DNA of 64,000 nt from the NCBI RefSeq assembly GCF_030406325.1, contig NZ_JAUEQY010000009.1, forward strand, positions 124,001-188,000. Direction: 5' to 3'. This DNA is from Actinomadura sp. DC4. Lineage in GTDB: Bacteria > Actinomycetota > Actinomycetes > Streptosporangiales > Streptosporangiaceae. Positions 9,494 to 16,897 of the stretch are shown piece after piece. The position numbers and the translations under genes are program-made. Below the pieces are notes generated by a model that saw nothing but the letters and a program-made list of their open reading frames with translations, had not been told where the DNA came from and ran no database searches. Within the stretch, counting starts at the first letter, position 1. Every line of letters begins with the position of its first letter.

Positions 9494-10284
9494 TCGCCCG
9501 GCCCCGACGTCGCCTCGGTGGCGACCTCTTCGCCGAGGTAGGCGTCGATCACCGCGGGATCGTCGCGGATCTCCTCGGGTGTACCGCGGGCGATGACCTT
9601 CCCGAAGTCCAGCACGATCACCTCGTCACAGATCTTCATCACCAGGTCCATGTGGTGCTCCACGAGCACGACCGAGTGCCCGAGCGCCTTGATGAGCGCG
9701 CCGAGTTCGCCGATCTCCTCGGCGGACAGGCCGGCGGCGGGCTCGTCCAGGAGGATCAGATCGGGATCACAGACGAGCGCGCGGGCCAGCGCGACCCGCT
9801 TCTGCACGCCGTACGGGAGCTGGTGGGGGAGCCGGTCGGCGATGTCATCGGGCGCGCCGACCTCGGCGAGCTTGGCGAGGGCTCGTTCGCGGAGCCGGGC
9901 CTCGTCCCGGTCGGCGCGGGGGAGTGCGAGCAGGGCGGAGAGGAGTCCGGTCTTCGCCTTCGTGCCGGCGCCGACCATGACGTTCTCGGCCACGGTCAGG
10001 CCGGGGAACAGCCCGAGCCCCTGGAGCGTACGGCCGATGCCGAGTCCGGCGAGGTCGTGCGCCCGGTGCTTGCGTCGGAGGGGTTGCCCGTTCCGACGCA
10101 GTTCGCCCTCGTCGGGCCGTACGAAGCCGCAGACGACGTTGAACAGGGTGGTCTTCCCGGCGCCGTTGGGTCCGATCACGCCGACGACGTGGTTCTGGGG
10201 AACCTCGAGCGAGACGTCATCCAGAGCGACCAGCCCATCGAACCGAACCCGCACGCCGGAGAGTTCCAGCGCGGCAGGTGCCAT
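9490..10284 (-). CDS. livG: ABC transporter ATP-binding protein LivG (first gene of operon)
   Basis: 264 residues. Walker A GPNGAGKTT, signature segment LPYGVQKRVALARAL (LivG-type), Walker B LILLDEPAAGL and switch His in VVLVEHHMDLVM. The LivG-specific C-terminal tail (GTPEEIRDDPAVIDAYLGE) is present. It opens the livGFHMK transcript. About 60 bp upstream lies a perfect 18-bp palindrome overlapping the predicted transcription start, so the operon is probably repressed by a TetR-family protein encoded elsewhere. Confidence 0.95.
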   Translation of the reverse strand: MAPAALELSGVRVRFDGLVALDDVSLEVPQNHVVGVIGPNGAGKTTLFNVVCGFVRPDEGELRRNGQPLRRKHRAHDLAGLGIGRTLQGLGLFPGLTVAENVMVGAGTKAKTGLLSALLALPRADRDEARLRERALAKLAEVGAPDDIADRLPHQLPYGVQKRVALARALVCDPDLILLDEPAAGLSAEEIGELGALIKALGHSVVLVEHHMDLVMKICDEVIVLDFGKVIARGTPEEIRDDPAVIDAYLGEEVATEATSGPGE

Positions 10285-10341
10285 GACGCATCACCTCGAA
10301 ATCGAAGATCCCCCGGTGGACGTGTCCGGCCTGCTACGGCC

Positions 10342-10394
10342 ATACCGACTGGTCGGTATCCGCAGAGAATAAACGCTTGTTCATGTGGGGACAA
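10342..10394 (-). promoter_or_regulatory. liv operon promoter with TetR-type operator
   Basis: On the minus strand, TTGTCC (10394-10389) and TATTCT (10371-10366) are separated by exactly 17 bp, a good sigma-70-like promoter. Just downstream, over the likely start site, is the perfect palindrome ATACCGAC-TG-GTCGGTAT (10342-10359). It resembles the TACCGACC/GGTCGGTA operators described for TetR regulators of fatty-acid/acyl-CoA metabolism (PfmR/PaaR type). The link to such a regulator is inferred. Confidence 0.7.
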
Positions 10395-11572
10395 GGGGGT
10401 GCGGTGCGGAGGAGTGCGGAGAGCCTTGATGCCTTGTGGGGTACGGCGTGATGGCGGGGGTGAGGGGGTGGCTGGTGGGCGTGGACATGGGCGGGCACGG
10501 GTTCGCCGGGTGTGGGATGGGTTTCGTGAGGCGGGACGGGCCGTCGGTGGGCTTGTGGGATGAGGGCGGGCGGCCCGGCGGGGCAGCCGCGGGAGGTGCG
10601 GGAGGTAAGGACAAGGCGGTCGGCGGCGGGCTGTCGGCGGGTACCGCCGGGCGGGGGGACGGGGTGGCCGGGCAGGGGGGCGGGGGGTAGCTGGGTGAGG
10701 AGGCTGGGCGGCGGTGACGGGCGGCCGTGGTGGGGCGAGGCTGTCGGGCGGGGCTGGTCTTTGCCGAGCGGGGTCGGCGGAGGATTTCGAGTCTGGTGGG
10801 GTCGTCGACCAGAGGACATCCGCGGATCCGCCTGAACCGTCCACGAGAGCGGAGGCAGCCCGAGGCGCCGGCGGCCCCCGCTCTCGGCATGCGCTTCACC
10901 ATCGACCCGACCCCGGGGCGGGCGGCGGCATCTGCTGGTCGCGGCGCGGCCCCGCGACATGTGTCCCGCGGCCAAACGCTCTCCTGGGAGCGGACGGAGG
11001 CCGGGTTCTCCGGGTCCTGCCGTGCGGAGGCCGGGGTTCTCCGGGTCCGAGCGGGCCAAGGCCGGGGTTCCCGGATCCGGCCAGGTAGAGGCCGGGGTTC
11101 CCGGGGCCGGACGGGTGGAGGCGGTGCGTCGATAACCGCCGGGTGCCTGCCGGGGCAGGCGCCGCTGTCGCGAGGATCGCCGTCGGAGCCACCGCCCTCC
11201 ACAGACGCTTACGAGTTCTGTACACCTCTGACGGCACCGTGACCATCCCTCGGATCCGGAGAGCGGACCGGAGAGGAGAGGGCACGCAGGTCTGTGGCGC
11301 GAAGAACACCCCTGTCCGGCGGCTTACCGGTGCCTTCAGGTAAGGCGCCGGGGACGTCACGGAGCGTGGAGCTGAGGGGGTGGCGAGCAGTCGCGGGACG
11401 GCTGGGATTCGGAGAGGCGGTCCTGGCCGGGGAGCCCCGACGCGCAGAGAGGACACCCCCGGCCGACGGGTGGCCATCACCGTCTGGCCGGCCTGCCGAG
11501 AGGAGCTCACGGCCTGCGCCATCTTCGACGTGGGATAAGCGGCCTGCCCGCTCCGTGCCGTGAAATCAAACG
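10395..11572. other. 1.2-kb G-rich region without a convincing gene
   Basis: Very high GC with strong strand asymmetry (plus strand G-rich). Several overlapping open frames exist in all phases, but none shows an RBS, a family motif or steady codon bias. They yield Pro/Arg/Ser-rich low-complexity products. The region holds a ~30-bp tandem repeat (10996-11116). I regard it as non-coding or decayed sequence between the liv operon and the cold-shock gene. Confidence 0.6.
10996..11121. repeat. Four ~30-bp tandem repeats
   Basis: Units start at 10996, 11026, 11057 and 11087 (lengths 30, 31, 30, 30 bp). Each carries the core GAGGCCGGGGTTC(T/C)CCGG followed by a variable GC-rich tail. A fifth partial unit ends at 11121. 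One unit of 31 bp breaks the reading frame, which argues against a protein repeat. Confidence 0.75.
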
Positions 11573-11606
11573 CGCCGGGCCCGTACGGAAAGGTACGGGC
11601 CCGGCG
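11573..11606 (-). terminator. Intrinsic terminator of the cold-shock gene
   Basis: Perfect 14-bp stem (CGCCGGGCCCGTAC and its complement) with a 6-nt loop, 17 bp after the csp stop codon. It is followed on the minus strand by the T-rich GCGTTTGATTT. Confidence 0.85.
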
Positions 11607-11622
11607 GTAGGTCTGGGTGGTC

Positions 11623-11826
11623 CTAGGCGGGGACGATGTTCTCCGCCTGCGGGCCCTTCTGGCCCTGCGTGATGTCGAACTGGACCTTCTGGCCCTCCTG
11701 GAGCTCGCGGAAGCCCTGGGTCGCGATGTTCGAGTGGTGGGCGAACACGTCCGCACCGCCGCCATCAGGCTGGATGAAACCGAAGCCCTTGTCGGAATTG
11801 AACCACTTCACGGTTCCTGTGGCCAT
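11623..11826 (-). CDS. CspA-family cold-shock protein
   Basis: 67 residues, the standard length of a single cold-shock domain. RNP1 is KGFGFI and RNP2 is VFAHHS. The starting [10 protein letters not shown] and the closing QAENI are typical. It binds single-stranded RNA/DNA and melts structured mRNA in the cytoplasm. It has its own terminator and an unusually structured leader with a hairpin plus U-tract upstream of the start codon. It sits beside a fatty-acid desaturase gene transcribed divergently, which fits a shared role in cold or membrane stress. Confidence 0.97.
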   Translation of the reverse strand: MATGTVKWFNSDKGFGFIQPDGGGADVFAHHSNIATQGFRELQEGQKVQFDITQGQKGPQAENIVPA

Positions 11827-11894
11827 GATCTTCTTCTTTCTGAGAAATGCGGAAATCGGGCACGGCTAGGCCCGAGCGTCGCTGCAATGACCCT

Positions 11895-11953
11895 GGCCGC
11901 TATCGAGGCGGCCAAAAACAAAAAATGCGCCCAAGCCGTAATCGCCAGGCGCA
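11895..11953 (-). promoter_or_regulatory. Attenuator-like leader of the cold-shock gene
   Basis: On the minus strand, 70-130 nt before the csp ATG, a stem TGCGCC/GGCGCA (arms 11948-11953 and 11926-11931) is followed directly by TTTTTTGTTTTT (11925-11914). A second perfect stem GGCCGC/GCGGCC lies at 11913-11895. Stem plus U-tract is the form of an intrinsic terminator. The gene to the right is transcribed the other way, so this hairpin most likely acts within the csp leader. Confidence 0.55.
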
Positions 11954-12236
11954 CATAAAGTTCATGGGAACCACAACTATTAATACGCTATCACACGCAT
12001 TCCAGGGCCCCCGGTGGACCGCCCTCGGCCAGGCGGGACCAGGCCAGGGGAACTCCCCGACACCCTGCCCCGTTGGGCTCGTTGGCGGAGGCCGGTGGCC
12101 CGGGACGAATCCCGCGGTCCGCCGGTGGCCGGATTATTCGTTTTCCCGAGGTCGGCACGTGCCTTCGGCGGCGGATGGTCGCAGCAGCGTACGAACGCTG
12201 TGGTCCTGCAACCTGTTCCCCTCCGAAGGAGAGTCG

Positions 12237-13322
12237 ATGACGTCCAGTGCCCTGCGTCCTGCCGATGACGAGACCACCCCCACGATAAAAGCCGCCGCGA
12301 AATCCGCCGGAAGCGACTACGCCGCCCTCTGCCGCCAGGTCAGGCAGGCCGGCATGCTCAAGCGCCGCCCCGGTTACTACACGGCGAAGATCTCGGTGAA
12401 CCTCGGCCTGTTCGCGCTCGGCGGTGTGGCGTTCGTCCTGCTCGGGCACTCCTGGTACCAGCTCTTCGTCGCCGCGTTCCTCGGCATCGTCTTCACGCAG
12501 GTCGCGTTCGTCGGGCACGACGCCGGACACCGGCAGATCGCCGGGTCGCGGCGCGTCAACGACCTGCTCGGGCTCCTGCACGGCAACCTCCTGGTCGGGC
12601 TGAGCTACGGCTGGTGGGTGACCAAGCACAACCGTCACCACGCCAACCCCAACCACGAAGGGCGCGACCCCGACATCGCGAGCGGCGTGATCGCCTTCAC
12701 CTCCGGTGTCGCGCGGACGCGGCAGAGCCGGCCGGCGCGGGCGCTCGCGCGCAGCCAGGCGTACTTCTTCTTTCCCCTGCTCCTGCTCGAAGGCGTCAAC
12801 CTGCACGTCGCGAGCATCCGGGCGCTGCTCGACGGCGAGACCGGCCGGTCACGCTCCAAGCCGGTCGAGGCGCTGCTGCTCGGCGTGCACCTGGCCGGCT
12901 ACCTCACGGTGCTCCTGATCTTCCTCTCGCCCCTCCAGGCGCTGGTCTTCCTGATCGTGCACCAGTGCGTGTTCGGCCTCTACATGGGCTGCACGTTCGC
13001 GCCGAACCACAAGGGCATGCCGATCCTGCAGGACGAGGACAAGCTCGACTACCTGCGCCGTCAGGTGCTCACCTCCCGCAACATCCGCGGCGGGCGACTC
13101 ACCGACTTCGTCCTCGGCGGCCTCAACTACCAGATCGAGCACCATCTGTTCCCGAGCATGCCCCGGCCCACCCTCCGGCGGGCTCAGGAGCTCGTCCGCG
13201 CCCACTGCGGACGGCACGGCCTCACCTACCACGAGAGCACCATTCTCAGCTCGTACGGCCAGGTCCTGCGCCACCTCCACGCCGTCGGAGCCCCTCTCCG
13301 CACCGCCCCGGACGCCGGATAG
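12237..13322 (+). CDS. Membrane fatty acid desaturase (acyl-CoA/acyl-lipid type)
   Basis: 361 residues, ATG behind GAAGGAG. The three His boxes of the di-iron membrane desaturases are complete: HDAGH (94-98), HNRHH (131-135) and QIEHH (299-303). Hydrophobic hairpins lie at ~55-92 and ~210-255. QIEHHLFP resembles linoleoyl-CoA/delta-6-like and mycobacterial DesA3-like enzymes. It inserts a cis double bond into acyl chains using O2 and electrons from a ferredoxin or an oxidoreductase not encoded adjacent. It is divergent from csp. Regiospecificity cannot be told from the sequence. Confidence 0.93.
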   Translation: MTSSALRPADDETTPTIKAAAKSAGSDYAALCRQVRQAGMLKRRPGYYTAKISVNLGLFALGGVAFVLLGHSWYQLFVAAFLGIVFTQVAFVGHDAGHRQIAGSRRVNDLLGLLHGNLLVGLSYGWWVTKHNRHHANPNHEGRDPDIASGVIAFTSGVARTRQSRPARALARSQAYFFFPLLLLEGVNLHVASIRALLDGETGRSRSKPVEALLLGVHLAGYLTVLLIFLSPLQALVFLIVHQCVFGLYMGCTFAPNHKGMPILQDEDKLDYLRRQVLTSRNIRGGRLTDFVLGGLNYQIEHHLFPSMPRPTLRRAQELVRAHCGRHGLTYHESTILSSYGQVLRHLHAVGAPLRTAPDAG

Positions 13323-13615
13323 GCCCCGGGCGATCACGGGACCTTGCGGTAAGCTCAGGAGTGGCCGAAAAATCTCGCGCGCTGGCAGCCAAGTCGGCGT
13401 CGCCCCGGTGTCTCACTATTCGACCTCGTTCTCCGACAGGTCGAGACGGGCCGGCGAGCATGACGCCGCTACAGGTCACCACTTCGTCGACCGGCGACGT
13501 GTGGTGCGCTCCACGACGATTCGACGCCACCTCTTTCGACCGGGCGCGCCCCGCGTCCTAGACGACGCGCACCCCCGGCCAACCAGAACTCTCGGAATCT
13601 CGGATCGGAGATCCC
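13323..13615. other. 293-bp intergenic region
   Basis: Between the desaturase and the STAS gene. No coding bias, clear terminator or recognisable promoter stands out. It presumably carries the promoter of the STAS cassette. Confidence 0.5.
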
Positions 13616-13993
13616 ATGATGAATCAGACCATTAGCCGCGGCAGACTCCTCTGCCGCAGGATGCCCGGCCATACCGTCCTCGCCGTCGGCGGAGAACTCG
13701 ACATCGAGACCACCGCCGCGCTCCGGCTCCAGATCATCAGCATCCTGGCGGCCACCACCACACCGGTGATCTTCGATCTGTCCGGCGTCTCCTTCTGCGA
13801 CGCCTCCGGGCTGGCACTGCTCGTCGGCACCCAGCGCCGGGCCAAGGCCGAGGGCCGTCCGGTCGTCCTCGCCGCACCGCGCCCCAACGTGCGCAAACTC
13901 CTGCACATCACGGGTCTCGACCGCACGTTCAACGTCCACGCGACACTCGCCTCGGCCGAACTCGGCGCGGGACGTCACTCCGTGGTCGCATGA
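13616..13993 (+). CDS. Anti-sigma factor antagonist (STAS domain, RsbV/SpoIIAA-like)
   Basis: 125 residues, ATG (double ATG) behind GGAG. A single STAS domain fills the protein. GGELDIETT is the first conserved turn, and SFCDASGL carries the Ser (residue 64) that anti-sigma kinases phosphorylate in this family. The unphosphorylated form would bind an anti-sigma factor and free a stress sigma factor. No kinase or sigma factor is adjacent; the nearest phosphatase of the right type is the SpoIIE-like protein at 47-48 kb. Its stop overlaps the next start (ATGA). Confidence 0.9.
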   Translation: MMNQTISRGRLLCRRMPGHTVLAVGGELDIETTAALRLQIISILAATTTPVIFDLSGVSFCDASGLALLVGTQRRAKAEGRPVVLAAPRPNVRKLLHITGLDRTFNVHATLASAELGAGRHSVVA

Positions 13994-14256
13994 GCCGCGA
14001 GGACCGATGGGCTCCCAAGATGGACCTGGCGGCCCACGGCTGGGGACTCGCCTTCGAGACCTCCAGCCGGCGGCCGGCCGTGAAACCGGCCGACCCCGCG
14101 GCGCCCGGCCGGTGCCTGTGCGGTGAGCCGGCCGACCTCGTCGTCGAGACCAACTGGTTCAACGGCCGTCACTCCAAGGACCCGGTATGCCGCCCCCACG
14201 TGGACGAAGTCGTACGCGCGATCAAGAAAGAGCAGGCCAGGCGCAACGGAGGCTGA
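13990..14256 (+). CDS. Small hypothetical protein with Cys/His pairs
   Basis: 88 residues. It is translationally coupled to the STAS gene (4-bp overlap). It contains CLCGEPADLVVE, and about 25 residues later VCRPHVDEV. The spaced Cys-x-Cys...Cys-x3-His could bind a metal. The C-terminus is basic (IKKEQARR). I do not recognise a named family. Overlap with the STAS gene suggests a partner in the same signalling cassette. Confidence 0.72.
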   Translation: MSREDRWAPKMDLAAHGWGLAFETSSRRPAVKPADPAAPGRCLCGEPADLVVETNWFNGRHSKDPVCRPHVDEVVRAIKKEQARRNGG

Positions 14257-14299
14257 CCGACCCCACCCCCGCGCCGACCCTGCCAGGAGCACGAAGGCA

Positions 14300-14554
14300 A
14301 TGAGCGAATCGACGCCGAAAGGCGAACTCCATCTGCGCGTGACCGGTCACATGACCGACTGGAAACTGCTGCTCGTCGATGACCCGCCCAACGAGGACGA
14401 GATGGCCTCCTGGATGCAGGAAGGGATGGTGGCTCGCATCCGGGTCGCCGAGCAGGGAAGCAACGAGCCGTACACCCTGCTCGTGAACTTCGCCCTCGTC
14501 GTGGCCGCCCGCCTCGTTCCGGCGACGGCCGGCGATCGAGGCGTGCACTTCTGA
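14300..14554 (+). CDS. Small hypothetical protein (third gene of STAS cassette)
   Basis: 84 residues from an ATG preceded by CAGGAG and GAAGG. Acidic in the first half (DDPPNEDEMASWMQEG), with a hydrophobic Val/Ala-rich helix near the C-terminus (LLVNFALVVAARLVP). It follows the 88-aa gene by 43 bp on the same strand. No family recognised. Codon bias supports that it is real; the antisense frame over the same stretch has no RBS. Confidence 0.62.
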   Translation: MSESTPKGELHLRVTGHMTDWKLLLVDDPPNEDEMASWMQEGMVARIRVAEQGSNEPYTLLVNFALVVAARLVPATAGDRGVHF

Positions 14555-14592
14555 GCGTTACGACCCTCTCCGCCACCCCTATGAGGACACCC

Positions 14593-14621
14593 GCGTACGG
14601 TCACTTATAGTGACCGTACGC
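14593..14621. promoter_or_regulatory. Perfect 29-bp inverted repeat before the acyl-ACP desaturase gene
   Basis: Arms GCGTACGGTCAC (14593-14604) and its complement (14610-14621) around TTATA. TATAGT inside it could be a -10 box, suggesting a repressor site over the desaturase promoter. It also lies 39 bp after the previous stop and is followed by CTTACGTTTT, so it could serve as a terminator. The two roles cannot be separated by eye. Confidence 0.65.
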
Positions 14622-14693
14622 TTACGTTTTCCCAGGTGGGGCCATTGCAGGGCAAGCTGGCCCGTTGACGTGTACGACGAGAGGAAGACCCAT

Positions 14694-15644
14694 ATGCCGC
14701 CCACGCCGGGGCCGAAGACGACCGTTCAGTTGCTGATGGAGCTGGAGCCGGTCGTGGCGACCGAGCTCGACCGTCACCTGTCCATGGCCAAGGAGTGGTT
14801 CCCGCACCAGTACGTCCCCTGGAGCCGGGGCCGCGACTACGACGGCCCGATGGAGGGTACGGCCTGGTCGCTCGAGGACTCCGACATCCCCGAGGCGGCG
14901 CGCGAGGCGCTGGTGGTCAACCTGCTGACCGAGGACAACCTGCCCGGCTACCACCGCGAGATCGCGACGATCTTCGGACGCGACGGCGCCTGGGGCACCT
15001 GGGTCGAGCGCTGGACCGCCGAGGAGAACCGCCACGGCATCGTCATCCGCGACTACCTCACCGTCACGCGTGCCGTCGACCCGGTCGCGCTCGAACGGGC
15101 GCGGATGCAGCACATGCAGGGCGGATACGCTGCCGACCACGGCGACAAGATGCTCCACGCGCTCGCGTACGTCTCCTTCCAGGAGCTCGCGACCCGGGTC
15201 TCCCACCGCAACACGGGCAGGGCCTCGGGCGACCCGGTGTGCGAACGGCTGCTGACGCGCGTGGCCGCCGACGAGAACCTCCACATGCTCTTCTACCGCA
15301 ACCTGCTCGCGGCGGCTCTCGAACTGGCCCCGGGCGAGACGATGCGGGCCATCACCGACGTCGTACGGGACTTCCAGATGCCGGGCCACACCATCGACGG
15401 CTTCCTGCGAAAGTCCCTGACGATCGCCAACGCGGGCATCTACGACCCGCGCGTGCACCTGGACGACGTGGTCACCCCCGTCCTCCGCCAGTGGGGGATC
15501 TTCGAGAAGGGGAGCCTGGGCGGCGAGGGCGACAAGGCGCGCGACGAACTGGCGGAGTTCCTGGAGGGCCTGGAGACGGTCGCCACCAAGTTCGTCGACC
15601 GTCGCTCGGAGCGTCAGGCCCGGCAGGCGGCCCGCCAAGCCTGA
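14694..15644 (+). CDS. Acyl-[acyl-carrier-protein] desaturase (soluble, DesA1/DesA2-like)
   Basis: 316 residues, ATG behind GAGGAAG. Ferritin-like di-iron desaturase: helical throughout, with the paired ligand motifs EENRHG (~113) and DENLHM (~200). Those correspond to the two E-x-x-H helices of plant stearoyl-ACP and mycobacterial DesA proteins; the second has Asp in place of Glu before the ligand Glu. It desaturates acyl-ACP in the cytoplasm with ferredoxin electrons. Together with the membrane desaturase 1.4 kb upstream, it marks a membrane-fluidity island. The upstream palindrome probably controls it. Confidence 0.92.
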   Translation: MPPTPGPKTTVQLLMELEPVVATELDRHLSMAKEWFPHQYVPWSRGRDYDGPMEGTAWSLEDSDIPEAAREALVVNLLTEDNLPGYHREIATIFGRDGAWGTWVERWTAEENRHGIVIRDYLTVTRAVDPVALERARMQHMQGGYAADHGDKMLHALAYVSFQELATRVSHRNTGRASGDPVCERLLTRVAADENLHMLFYRNLLAAALELAPGETMRAITDVVRDFQMPGHTIDGFLRKSLTIANAGIYDPRVHLDDVVTPVLRQWGIFEKGSLGGEGDKARDELAEFLEGLETVATKFVDRRSERQARQAARQA

Positions 15645-15652
15645 TCAAGTGA

Positions 15653-15674
15653 TCCAGCGCTGAGCGGCGCTGGA
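15653..15674 (+). terminator. Probable terminator after the acyl-ACP desaturase
   Basis: 8-bp stem TCCAGCGC/GCGCTGGA with a 6-nt loop, 8 bp after the stop codon. No U-tract. Confidence 0.5.
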
Positions 15675-15748
15675 CCGGTGACCCCGAATCGGGCAAGCTT
15701 GCTATTACCGCCATAAACGGTGCAGCGATCGTGGTCGGGGGATGACGA

Positions 15749-16894
15749 TTGAGGAGTGATGAGCTCCGCCGTGTCGTGGAGGAACAGGGTGCGCTCCGGC
15801 GCGTCGCGACGCTCGTCGCGGGCGGGGTGGCCCCGGCGGAGATCTTCAGTGCCGTAGCGGCCGAGGTGGGGCAGGTGCTCCGGGCCGATCATACGAACCT
15901 CGTCCGCTTCGAACCCGACGACACGGCCACCGTCGTCGGTTACTGGAGCGATCCCGGATGCCGGCAGATCATGCCGCCGCTCGGCGGGCGCTGGCCGATC
16001 GAGGCCCCGTCCGTCACCGCGCTGGTGCGGGGCACCGCCCGCCCGGCGCGGATGACGGACGCCGACTACGCGCGTTCCACCAGCGCGATCGGCATCTGGG
16101 CCAGGATCCACCGGATCCGGTGCGTGGTCGGCTTCCCCGTCATGGTCGAAGGGCGTCTCTGGGGCGCGATGAACCTCTACTCCCAGATCGAACCCCAGCC
16201 CGGCGTCACCGAAGATCGCATGTCGGAGTTCGTGCAGCTCGTGGGCATGGCCATCGCGAACGCCCAGAACCACAGCGACCTGCTCGCCTCTCGCGCCCGG
16301 GTCGTCGCCGCCGCCGACGAGAGCCGCCGCCGCCTCGAACGCGACCTGCACGACGGCGCTCAGCAGGAACTCGTCGCGCTCGCGCTCAAGCTCCGTACCG
16401 CCGAGGGGTCCGTCCCGCCCGGCCTATGCGGCCTCAAGGAGCAGCTCGCCGACGTGATCCGCGAGCTGTCCGGCATCCTCGGCCACCTCCAGGAGGTCTC
16501 CAGCGGGACCGTGCCCGCGATCCTCACCAGCACGGGCCTGCGTCCCGCCCTGCGGTCCCTCGCGCGGCGCTGCCCGATCCCGGTCGACCTCGACGTACGC
16601 GTCAGCGGACGCCTGCCGGACCCCATCGAGGTCGCCGTCTACCACGCCGTCGCCGAGGCGCTGAGCAACACCGCGAGGTACGCGCACGCGTCTGCGGCGG
16701 GCGTCAGCGTGGCCGCCGACGACCGGGCCGTCCGGCTCTCGGTACGCGACGACGGCGTCGGCGGCGCGGCGCCCGGAGAGGGGATCGGCCTCGTCGGGCT
16801 CAAGGACCGCGTCGAGGCGCTCGGCGGCGGAATGCGGATCATCAGCCCCGACGGCGGCGGCACCGCGTTGCTGGTCGACATCCCCTGGCGCTGA
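15749..16894 (+). CDS. GAF-domain sensor histidine kinase (NarL-type, orphan)
   Basis: 381 residues from TTG at 15749 behind CGGGGGA. GTG at 15776 is an alternative. GAF domain ~20-170. HisKA_3 dimerisation helix with RRRLERDLHDGAQQE, phospho-acceptor His201. HATPase_c with AVAEALSNTARYAHA (N box) and VRDDGVGG (D box). There is no transmembrane segment, so it is cytoplasmic. No response regulator is adjacent. It is very similar in GAF-kinase architecture to the larger kinase at 23.7-25.6 kb. The input ligand is unknown. Confidence 0.92.
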   Translation: MRSDELRRVVEEQGALRRVATLVAGGVAPAEIFSAVAAEVGQVLRADHTNLVRFEPDDTATVVGYWSDPGCRQIMPPLGGRWPIEAPSVTALVRGTARPARMTDADYARSTSAIGIWARIHRIRCVVGFPVMVEGRLWGAMNLYSQIEPQPGVTEDRMSEFVQLVGMAIANAQNHSDLLASRARVVAAADESRRRLERDLHDGAQQELVALALKLRTAEGSVPPGLCGLKEQLADVIRELSGILGHLQEVSSGTVPAILTSTGLRPALRSLARRCPIPVDLDVRVSGRLPDPIEVAVYHAVAEALSNTARYAHASAAGVSVAADDRAVRLSVRDDGVGGAAPGEGIGLVGLKDRVEALGGGMRIISPDGGGTALLVDIPWR

Positions 16895-16897
16895 ACC

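Noticed and set aside
10381-11202. Minus-strand frame containing VDDPTRLEILR, which recalls the start of an ArsR-type HTH
   Set aside because: Only about ten residues fit; the rest is Pro/Arg-rich and no recognition helix follows. Could be a relic but cannot be supported.
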